From positions 1-20,503 of the forward strand of contig JACCXG010000430.1 of NCBI GenBank assembly GCA_013697225.1: a stretch of 20,503 nt of DNA. The letters run 5' to 3'. This stretch comes from Acidobacteriota bacterium (GTDB lineage: Bacteria > Acidobacteriota > Vicinamibacteria > Vicinamibacterales > 2-12-FULL-66-21). A model generated the notes under the pieces. It saw nothing but the letters and a program-made list of their open reading frames with translations. It did no database searches and was not told the origin of the DNA. Shown one piece after another: positions 8,370 to 15,129 of the stretch. A program made the translations under genes and the position numbers. How positions within the stretch are numbered: position 1 is the first letter of the stretch; the number at the start of each line of letters is the position of its first letter.

Positions 8370-9892
8370 GCAACCACATCACCTCTGACCCGCCCAGCCG
8401 ACGCACGCCAGAGCCCGTGCATCCCGAGCACGCCGCCGCGCCGGGCGTCCACCGGCACCTGAACCTGATCGCCGGGCAATGGGTGCCGCCGAGTGGAGGC
8501 GCCTACTACTCCATCCGCAATCCAGCGCGCCCCGGCGAGTGCCTGGGAGAGTTTGCAAACTCCACTGCCGCCGACGTGGCCGCAGCCGTCGGAGCGGCGG
8601 CCGGGGCGGCGTCAGCGTGGGCCGATACGCCGGCACCTCAGCGGGGAGCGATTCTCTCGCGGTTGGCACAGCTCCTGGATGATTCGCGGGACGAGCTCGC
8701 GCGGATCGTCACGCTCGAGCAGGGCAAGGCGCTTGGGGAAGCGGCCGGAGAAGTCGGGCGCGCGGCCGCGGAGGCTCGCTTCATGGCCGGCGAGGCGGCC
8801 CGCCCGGTTGGCTCCACCTATCCGAGCGAGCGGGCTGGCCTGTCCTGCCAGACTGTGGCGGAACCGCTCGGGGTCGTGGCGACCATCAGCCCGTGGAACT
8901 TCCCGGTGGTCACGCCGGTGCGGAAGATCGCCCCGGCTCTGGCCTGGGGGAACACCGTCGTGTTCAAGCCGGCCATGCTCACGCCCTGGTCCGCCGTGTA
9001 CCTGATGCACCTGCTCGACAGGGCGGGCCTTCCGCCCGGTGTCGTGAATCTGATCACCGGATCGGGGAGCGTCGCGGGCGAAGCGTTGATCCATGACGCG
9101 CGCGTGGGCGGGATCAGCTTCACCGGATCGACGGACGTAGGCCGCCGCATCTACGAGGGGGCCGCGAGGCGCCTGGCGCGCGTCCAGCTGGAGCTCGGGG
9201 GCAAGAACCCGGCCGTCGTGTTCGACTGCGAGGATCTCGACGGCGCCGCGCGCGAGATTGTCGCCGCGGCGTTCCTGTGCAGCGGCCAGCGGTGCACGGC
9301 CATCAGCCGGGTGATCGTGTCCGACGATCAGGCCGAGGCGCTGGCCGGGCGGATCGTCGATTACGTGAGCCGGATCAAAGTCGGGGACGGCCTCGACCCG
9401 GAGACCACGATGGGGCCGCTGGTGAGCCACGGGCAACTGCGGAGTGTCGCGCAATACGTGCGCGACGGCATCGCATCGGGTTGTCCGACCCTGGCCGGCG
9501 GCCGGGCGCTCACGGAAGATCCGGAACGGGACGGCTATTACCATGCGCCGACGGTGTTCGATCGGGTCCCGGCCGACTCTCCGCTGGCGCTCGAGGAAAT
9601 CTTCGGACCGGTGCTGCCAATCCTGCGGGTGCACAGCTTCGAGGACGCGATTGCAATCGCCAACAGCACCCGGTACGGGCTGGCAGCTTCCCTGTTCACC
9701 TCGCGCCTCGGCTACGTCCACGACTTCAGCCGCCGGGTTCAGGCCGGCATGATCCACATCAACCACGGGACGGCCAGTCAGGCGCACGTTCCGTTCGGCG
9801 GCGTCAAAGAGTCGGGACAGGGCGCCTACTCGATCGGGCACACGGCCAGCGAGTTCTATACAAATGTCAAAGCTGTCTACGTCAGGTGGTAA
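8366..9892 (+). CDS. NAD(P)-dependent aldehyde dehydrogenase, semialdehyde type
   Basis: This 508-residue protein oxidises an aldehyde to an acid. All catalytic landmarks are present: SPWNFP with Asn178, NTVVFKP with the cofactor-binding Lys201, LELGGKNP with Glu276, and SGQRCTA with the nucleophile Cys310. The C-terminal EEIFGPVLPI and PFGGVKESGQG patterns are also intact. The GQRCTAISRVIV context and general sequence resemble alpha-ketoglutarate semialdehyde (2,5-dioxovalerate) dehydrogenases and GabD-type succinate-semialdehyde dehydrogenases. This hints at a dicarboxylic semialdehyde, but substrate assignment is inference. An N-terminal extension of about 30 residues before HLNLIAGQWV is rich in Pro, His and Ala; the ATG start is nevertheless supported by the four-base ATGA overlap with the alcohol dehydrogenase. 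The end of the gene overlaps the GntR regulator by 29 bases. Confidence 0.94.
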   Translation: MSNHITSDPPSRRTPEPVHPEHAAAPGVHRHLNLIAGQWVPPSGGAYYSIRNPARPGECLGEFANSTAADVAAAVGAAAGAASAWADTPAPQRGAILSRLAQLLDDSRDELARIVTLEQGKALGEAAGEVGRAAAEARFMAGEAARPVGSTYPSERAGLSCQTVAEPLGVVATISPWNFPVVTPVRKIAPALAWGNTVVFKPAMLTPWSAVYLMHLLDRAGLPPGVVNLITGSGSVAGEALIHDARVGGISFTGSTDVGRRIYEGAARRLARVQLELGGKNPAVVFDCEDLDGAAREIVAAAFLCSGQRCTAISRVIVSDDQAEALAGRIVDYVSRIKVGDGLDPETTMGPLVSHGQLRSVAQYVRDGIASGCPTLAGGRALTEDPERDGYYHAPTVFDRVPADSPLALEEIFGPVLPILRVHSFEDAIAIANSTRYGLAASLFTSRLGYVHDFSRRVQAGMIHINHGTASQAHVPFGGVKESGQGAYSIGHTASEFYTNVKAVYVRW

Positions 9893-10631
9893 GCCAGGAC
9901 GGACGCGGCAGGACGCGGGTCTCGAGCCGCTCTCGGAAACCCTGCAGCTGGGCACGCGCGCGTATCGGGCGCTGGCGAGCGGCATCGTAGGCGGCCGCAT
10001 CGATCCAGGAACCCAGCTGCGGCCCGACACGATAGCCGAGCAGCTCGAGATCAGCACGACGCCCGTGCGCGAAGCGCTCCACCGGCTCGAAGGGGACGGG
10101 CTGCTGGTGAAGCTCCCGTACCAGGGATGGTTCGTGCGAGAGTTCACCGAGCAGGAGGTCCGCGAGCTCTACGCCATGCGCGCCGCGATGGAATGCTTCG
10201 GTATCCGGCTCGCGTGCGGACGCATCACGGACGAGGAGCTCACCTGGCTTCATGAGCATCAGGCGGTCGGGGCCGCGGCTCTGCGGGACAACGACATGGA
10301 CGCCTATCGTCTGTACAACCGGGATCTGCACGCCGCCATCATCAGGGCAGCACGGAACTCGTATTTGTCGTCCGTCATGGCGCAGCTCGCGCTGCAGAGC
10401 CAGATGCTCATGGCGAAGACCATCCGCCTCGCGGGCCGCCCGTCGCGCGCAATCGAAGAGCACCAGGAGCTGATCGATCTCATCGCCAAGCGGCAGGACG
10501 GGCCAGCCGAGCGGCTGATGGAGCGCCACATCCTGAGCGCCCTCGAGGACATCGTGCGGTTCGCCATTCGCGAGCAGATGAAGAAGCCGGACGATCCCGC
10601 GGGATTCGGCACCAAGACGCTGCGGCGGTAA
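9864..10631 (+). CDS. GntR-family transcriptional regulator, FCD (FadR/VanR-type) subfamily
   Basis: This 255-residue protein has an N-terminal winged helix-turn-helix (about 28-95) with the hallmark LRPDTIAEQLEISTTPVREALHRLEGDGLL. A helical FCD ligand-binding domain follows (about 96-235). Likely metal/ligand residues are in NRDLHAAI (His156), EEHQEL (His200) and MERHIL (His222), which FCD proteins use to bind a metal that contacts carboxylate effectors. It probably represses the operon until an acid intermediate or substrate binds. Its start lies within the aldehyde dehydrogenase gene (29-base overlap) and the transporter gene starts five bases after its stop, so it is co-transcribed and autoregulation is likely. 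I could not recognise a palindromic operator in the nearby gaps. Confidence 0.93.
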   Translation: MSKLSTSGGKPGRTRQDAGLEPLSETLQLGTRAYRALASGIVGGRIDPGTQLRPDTIAEQLEISTTPVREALHRLEGDGLLVKLPYQGWFVREFTEQEVRELYAMRAAMECFGIRLACGRITDEELTWLHEHQAVGAAALRDNDMDAYRLYNRDLHAAIIRAARNSYLSSVMAQLALQSQMLMAKTIRLAGRPSRAIEEHQELIDLIAKRQDGPAERLMERHILSALEDIVRFAIREQMKKPDDPAGFGTKTLRR

Positions 10632-10636
10632 ACCTG

Positions 10637-11737
10637 GTGCCCAGCTTCCTCCTTCGCCGCGACGTGCGGACCGGCCAGTCCAGGATTGCGCGGCACCTCG
10701 CGGCCTTCACCTGCCGTGCGAGTTGTCAGCACGGCCGCAGGGCCACGCCCGGCGTGCTCGTGCTCGTCCTGGTGCTCGCGAACGTCTCCTGCAGCCAGCA
10801 GCAGGTCCTGAGGTACGCCCACTCCAACTCGGTATCGGACATCCCCGGGCAGTATGCGAACCTGCTGGCGACCCTCGTCGCCGAGAAGACCGGCGGCGCG
10901 CTGCGGATCGAGGTGTACCCGTCGTCACAGCTCGGCGGCGTTCGGGAGATGATCGAAGCGGCACAGCTCGGCATCATCGACATGGGCCATTACTCGTTCG
11001 CGGCCCTCTCGCCGTTCCTTCCCGAGATCGCCGTCTTCAACTTCCCTTATCTGTACGAGAACGTCGATCATGCGCTCGCGGCAACCGACCCGGCCACCAG
11101 CGCCGTGGCGCGCGAGCTGAACGCGCGTCTCATCGACCGGTCGAACCTTGGGATGATCGGCAGCTATTTCTTCGGCGTCCGGAGGCTCACGACATCGGGC
11201 TTTCCCGTCTTCACCCCGGCCGACCTCCGCGGCAGGAAGATTCGGGCCATCCCCATTCCGCTCTGGATCGCAATGGTCCAGGGCATGGGCGCGATACCGA
11301 CGCCGGTGGACTTCTCCGAGCTGCCCACGGCCCTGGCGACCGGGATGGTCCATGGGCAGGAGAACCCGGTGAACACGATCTACGCCGCCCGCATTCACGA
11401 GACGCAGGAATACCTGATGCTGACGGACCACATGATCGACATCAATCTCGTCTACATGAACCACGAGACGCTTGAAGCGCTCCCGCCGGCGCACCGCCGC
11501 GCGCTGCTCGACGCGCACCGTCAGGCGGCGGCGGAGGTCCGCAGGATCTCGGAAGAGCTGCAGGACTCGCTCGTCCGGAAGCTGGGTGAACTCGGCATGC
11601 AGGTGATCTCGCCAGAGAACGGCCTCGACGTCGCCGCGTTTCGCACCGCCGTGACGTCGCACGTCAGGCAGACATTTCCAGACTGGGAGCCGTACATTGA
11701 TCGAATCAGGGCCATTGCTCCCACTCCACGCCAGTGA
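10637..11737 (+). CDS. dctP: TRAP transporter substrate-binding protein (DctP family)
   Basis: This protein of up to 366 residues should capture an organic acid outside the inner membrane and deliver it to the DctQM permease. Family landmarks are LRYAHSNS at the mature N-terminus, YPSSQLGG near 94-101, FNFPYLY near 134-140, the carboxylate-contacting Arg203 in LRGRKIRA (197-204), and GMVHGQENPV near 236-245. The hydrophobic VLVLVLVLANVSC run at about 40-52 ends in Cys52, suggesting a lipoprotein, although NVSC is not a classic lipobox. The GTG at 10637 gives an unusually long, Arg-rich pre-signal region of about 38 residues; a downstream GTG (for example at 10664) may be the true start. It follows the regulator by five bases and overlaps the start of DctQ. 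Confidence 0.92.
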   Translation: MPSFLLRRDVRTGQSRIARHLAAFTCRASCQHGRRATPGVLVLVLVLANVSCSQQQVLRYAHSNSVSDIPGQYANLLATLVAEKTGGALRIEVYPSSQLGGVREMIEAAQLGIIDMGHYSFAALSPFLPEIAVFNFPYLYENVDHALAATDPATSAVARELNARLIDRSNLGMIGSYFFGVRRLTTSGFPVFTPADLRGRKIRAIPIPLWIAMVQGMGAIPTPVDFSELPTALATGMVHGQENPVNTIYAARIHETQEYLMLTDHMIDINLVYMNHETLEALPPAHRRALLDAHRQAAAEVRRISEELQDSLVRKLGELGMQVISPENGLDVAAFRTAVTSHVRQTFPDWEPYIDRIRAIAPTPRQ

Positions 11738-12254
11738 CGACGTGCGGGGCGGATTCTGGCGGGTGATACGGAAGACTGAGGCGGCCGGGGAGATCGTCGC
11801 TACGCTCGCGCTCTGGGGCATCGTAGTGCTGATCTTCTTCCAGGTGTTCTTTCGCTACGTGCTCCAGACGGGGCTGTCGTGGCCGGACGAACTGGCGCGC
11901 TACTTCCACATCGTCGTGGTCTTCCTGACCCTGGGCGCCGTTTCCCGCCGCCAGCAGCACATCCGGATCGATTTCTTCCGGCGCAAGGTGCCGAGCGGCG
12001 CGCTGACCCGGCTCTCCCTGCTGATCGAGACGGGTGCCGCGCTGATTCTGGCGGCGGGCGCAATCGAGATCGTCCGCAGGCTGGGGACGTTCCGGACGCC
12101 TGCCATGAACATGCCGCTGGCGCTCTTCTTCCTCCCCGCTGCCGTGGGGTTCGGGCTGATGGCCCTTGACAGCGGCAGGAGATTTCTTGCGCCCCCGGAC
12201 GCTGGGGAGCGCGAACCAGCCGACGCGGGCTTACCCAACCGTGATTCGCGATGA
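11697..12254 (+). CDS. dctQ: TRAP transporter small permease (DctQ family)
   Basis: This protein of up to 185 residues is the four-helix small membrane subunit of a TRAP transporter. The diagnostic block FFQVFFRYVLQTGLSWPDELARYFHIVVVFLTLGAVSRRQQHIRIDFF, split across helices 1 and 2, is nearly canonical. Two further hydrophobic segments follow at about 108-125 and 138-157. The start is uncertain. TTG 11697 has GGGAG seven bases upstream (11685-11689) and overlaps DctP by 41 bases; GTG 11742 and GTG 11763 are in frame and would give the shorter N-terminus common in the family. The C-terminal tail is hydrophilic and overlaps the DctM start (ATGA, 12251-12254). Confidence 0.9.
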   Translation: MIESGPLLPLHASDDVRGGFWRVIRKTEAAGEIVATLALWGIVVLIFFQVFFRYVLQTGLSWPDELARYFHIVVVFLTLGAVSRRQQHIRIDFFRRKVPSGALTRLSLLIETGAALILAAGAIEIVRRLGTFRTPAMNMPLALFFLPAAVGFGLMALDSGRRFLAPPDAGEREPADAGLPNRDSR

Positions 12255-13540
12255 TCGGTATTCTGCTCGTTGCCGGGTTCCTGCTACTCCTGGCTCTCGG
12301 CGTGCCGATCGCCGTCGCGCTCGCGCTGCCCGCCATCATCTATTCCGTGCTGCCGGCTACGGGGATGCCGTTTACTATGGCGGCACATACGATCACCCAT
12401 TCGCTCGACTCGTTTCCTCTGCTGGCGGTGCCGCTGTTCATCCTCGTCGGCACGCTGATGAACCAGTCGGGGATCACGACACGCCTCTTCCGCGTGGCGC
12501 ACGCGCTCGTCTCACACTGGAAGGGCGGCCTGTGCCACGTGAACGTTGTCGCGAGCCTCGTGTTCTCCGGAAGCTCCGGAGCGGCCCTGGCCGACGTCGC
12601 GGGTCTGGGGAACATGGAGATCCGGGCGATGAAGAAGGCCGGCTACCGGCCCGAGTTCGCCTGCGCGCTGACCGCTGCGTCCGCGACGGTCGGCCCGATG
12701 TTTCCGCCGAGCATCCCGCTCGTGATCTTCGCCACCGTGGCCGAGGCCTCGGCAGTGCGGCTGCTGCTCGCCGGCATCGTTCCGGCGCTGCTGACAGCGG
12801 CGGCGCTCATGCTGACCGTCGCGGTGCTCGCCTGGCGGCGCGGGTTTCCAGTGGACGAGCAGCGCGCCCCGCTGGCGGAGATCCTCGGGAGCGTCAGGTC
12901 TGCGCTCCCGGCGCTCTTGACGCCCGTGATCCTGATCGCCGGCATGCTGTCGGGTATCTTCACCGCCACCGAAGCGGCGGCCGTGACGGTCGTCTACATC
13001 CTCCTGATCAGCGCGTTCGTCTACCGGGTGCTCACGTGGGAAGGCCTGGTCGAGGTCTCGAAGGACACGATCCGCACGACGTGTGTGGTGATGGTCATGG
13101 TTGCGGCGGCCTCGCTCTTCACTCGAACGCTCGCACTCGAGCGTGTGCCTCAGGCGGCGGCCGGACTGCTGCTCTCCCTGTCCGGGGATCCGGTTGTCCT
13201 CCTGCTCCTCGTCAACGTCGTGCTGCTTCTCGCTGGCATGTTCCTGGAGTCGATCAGCGCCATCGTCCTGCTGACACCCATCATCGTTCCCTCCCTCGTG
13301 CTCGCGGGGGTGGATCCCGTTCACCTGGGAGTCGTCGTAGTCTTCAACCTGATGGTCGGGCTTCTGACCCCGCCGATGGGCATGTCCCTGTTCCTTGTCA
13401 GCGAAGTCGGCAGGGCGCCGGTGGAGCTCGTGCTGCGAGAACTGACGGTGTTCTACATCCCGCTGTTTGGGATGATTGCGGTTTTGACCTTCTTCCCCCA
13501 GCTGTCGCTGTGGCTGCCATCTCAGGTGCTCGGCAACTGA
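12251..13540 (+). CDS. dctM: TRAP transporter large permease (DctM family)
   Basis: This 429-residue polytopic membrane protein is the transport-catalysing subunit, driven by an ion gradient (usually sodium). It is hydrophobic throughout with about a dozen helices. It carries the conserved GSSGAALADVAGLG region near 109-122, the MFPPSIPLVIFA motif near 149-160, and near the C-terminus LTPPMGMSLFLVSE. Its length is typical for DctM. The start codon overlaps the DctQ stop, so the two subunits are coupled. With DctP and DctQ it completes one high-affinity importer for the operon's acid substrate. TRAP systems usually carry carboxylates or sulfonates, and this one cannot be assigned further. Confidence 0.95.
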   Translation: MIGILLVAGFLLLLALGVPIAVALALPAIIYSVLPATGMPFTMAAHTITHSLDSFPLLAVPLFILVGTLMNQSGITTRLFRVAHALVSHWKGGLCHVNVVASLVFSGSSGAALADVAGLGNMEIRAMKKAGYRPEFACALTAASATVGPMFPPSIPLVIFATVAEASAVRLLLAGIVPALLTAAALMLTVAVLAWRRGFPVDEQRAPLAEILGSVRSALPALLTPVILIAGMLSGIFTATEAAAVTVVYILLISAFVYRVLTWEGLVEVSKDTIRTTCVVMVMVAAASLFTRTLALERVPQAAAGLLLSLSGDPVVLLLLVNVVLLLAGMFLESISAIVLLTPIIVPSLVLAGVDPVHLGVVVVFNLMVGLLTPPMGMSLFLVSEVGRAPVELVLRELTVFYIPLFGMIAVLTFFPQLSLWLPSQVLGN

Positions 13541-13614
13541 AATGCCTGCGGCCGAGACCCTCATGCGCCGATGCGCTAGCCAGGTGATTGGGGCATGTGT
13601 TTGAGGCGTCCGCG

Positions 13615-15087
13615 ATGACAAAGTCCAGAGCCGCCCTCTCGGGCGTGATCGTGAGTGCAGCCGCTGCGGCGGTCCTGTCCCAGACTCCGGCCGGTGAGGG
13701 CGGCAACCTGGATTGGGGCGTGTACCGGGGGGACCAGAAGGGCAGCCAGTATGCCCCGCTGGCCCAGATTCATGCGGCGAACGTCCACAGGCTCCAGCCG
13801 GTCTGGGAATACCGCACCGGCGATGCCACAGAGCGCTCGACGATGCACGTCAACCCCGTCGTCGTGAACGGCCGGATGTACGTCACGACGCCCAGCATGA
13901 AGGCGGTGGCGCTCGATGCTGCCACCGGACGCGAGATCTGGGCGTTTGATCCGTCGCGTTACAACGAGCGGAACGCCGTCATCAGGCTGCGCAACCGAGG
14001 CGTTGTGTACTGGAAGAACGCCGCAGGGGACCGCATCTTCCATTTTGTCAAGGACCGCGTCTACGCACTCGAGGCGGACACCGGCCGCCTCATCACCTCG
14101 TTCGGCAACGGAGGCCACATCGATCTGCGGGAGAACCTGGGCGTGGATCCGGCCCGCGTGGGGCTCGAGATGACCTCTCCTGGAGCGGTGTACCAGAATT
14201 TCCTGATTGTGGGCTCGCGCGTCAACGAGAGCTACGACGCCTCGCCGGGACACATCAGGGCGTACGACACCGTCACCGGCGCATTCAGGTGGATCTTCCA
14301 CACCATTCCCCAGCCTGGAGAGGTCGGGCACGATACGTGGCAGTGGGTGCAGGGGGAAGCCTACGGTGGAGCGAACGCGTGGGGCGGCCTGACCGTGGAC
14401 GAGGGCAGAGGCTGGGTGTTCTGCGCGACCGGCTCGGCAACCGAGGATTTCTACGGAGGCTTCCGGAAGGGGCGCAACCTGTTCGCCAACAGCGTCCTGG
14501 CGCTGGACGCCACGACCGGGGAACGGAAGTGGCATTATCAGACCGTCCGCCACGACATCTGGGACTACGATAACCCGCCCGCGCCCATCCTGGTGACGCT
14601 GACGACCGGCGGCAAGCCGAGAGATGCGGTCGTGCAGCTCACGAAGATGGGCTTCACCTTCGTTCTGGATCGCGACACAGGAGAGCCGCTGTTCCCGGTT
14701 CACGAGCTGCCGGTCCCCCGCTCCACTGTGCCCGGCGAGGAGACATGGCCGACGCAGCCGGTCCCGGTCAAGCCGGCGCCGCTCGTGCGCCAGGCAATCA
14801 CGGAGGCAGACCTGACGAACATCACGCCCGAGGCGCGTGAGCTCGCGTTGAAGGAGTTCAGGAAGTACGTGTCGGGGCCCCTCTACACGCCACCGACCCT
14901 GCAGGGGACTTTGACGATGCCGGGACACCTCGGAGGAAGCGAGTGGCACGGCGGAGCGTTCGACCCGGCGCTGAACGTGCTGTATACGAACGTGAACGAT
15001 GCACCGACCATCAACAGGCTCCGGCCGGTACACGACCTGCCGGGAGGAGCGGAGCAGTCCCCTACGCAGCTGGGTCGGCACATTTAG
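13615..15087 (+). CDS. PQQ-dependent dehydrogenase, N-terminal part (cut by in-frame TAG)
   Basis: These 490 codons encode the signal peptide and first propeller blades of a quinoprotein dehydrogenase, which would oxidise an alcohol or sugar in the periplasm and pass electrons to a cytochrome. The signal is TKSRAALSG followed by an Ala-rich core (about 8-22). The mature protein opens with LDWGVYRGDQKGSQYAPL, the typical first blade. Further landmarks are ALDAATGREIWAFDP, MTSPGAVYQNFLIVGSR, the Trp-rich HDTWQW, and KWHYQTVRHDIWDYDNPPAP. The start is ATG 13615, with GAGG eight bases upstream; a TTG at 13588 in the same frame is less likely. TAG at 15085-15087 stops translation four codons before a CxxCH haem motif in the same frame. 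The product would lack the haem domain and last blades, so it is probably inactive unless the stop is an error or is read through. Confidence 0.9.
   Translation: MTKSRAALSGVIVSAAAAAVLSQTPAGEGGNLDWGVYRGDQKGSQYAPLAQIHAANVHRLQPVWEYRTGDATERSTMHVNPVVVNGRMYVTTPSMKAVALDAATGREIWAFDPSRYNERNAVIRLRNRGVVYWKNAAGDRIFHFVKDRVYALEADTGRLITSFGNGGHIDLRENLGVDPARVGLEMTSPGAVYQNFLIVGSRVNESYDASPGHIRAYDTVTGAFRWIFHTIPQPGEVGHDTWQWVQGEAYGGANAWGGLTVDEGRGWVFCATGSATEDFYGGFRKGRNLFANSVLALDATTGERKWHYQTVRHDIWDYDNPPAPILVTLTTGGKPRDAVVQLTKMGFTFVLDRDTGEPLFPVHELPVPRSTVPGEETWPTQPVPVKPAPLVRQAITEADLTNITPEARELALKEFRKYVSGPLYTPPTLQGTLTMPGHLGGSEWHGGAFDPALNVLYTNVNDAPTINRLRPVHDLPGGAEQSPTQLGRHI
15085..15087 (+). other. Single in-frame amber codon splitting the PQQ dehydrogenase gene
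   Basis: Codons on both sides of this TAG continue one protein: GRHI before, ERTCVACHG after. In related cytochrome domains an aromatic residue, usually Tyr, often sits at this place a few residues before CxxCH, so a TAC or TAT to TAG change is the simplest explanation. TAG also ends the intact gene at 3467-4315, so it is an ordinary stop in this genome. Confidence 0.85.
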
Positions 15088-15129
15088 GAGCGGACGTGCG
15101 TCGCGTGCCACGGGGCGGAGCGGCGCGGC

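Noticed and set aside
12512..13621. A 369-codon minus-strand frame opposite DctM
   Set aside because: It is rich in Arg, His, Asp and Gln, as expected from the antisense of a hydrophobic membrane protein; no recognisable family.
15085..15087. TAG as a pyrrolysine or other recoded codon
   Set aside because: No stem-loop or recoding signal is evident, TAG terminates another gene here, and the expected residue is a simple Tyr; mutation or error is simpler.
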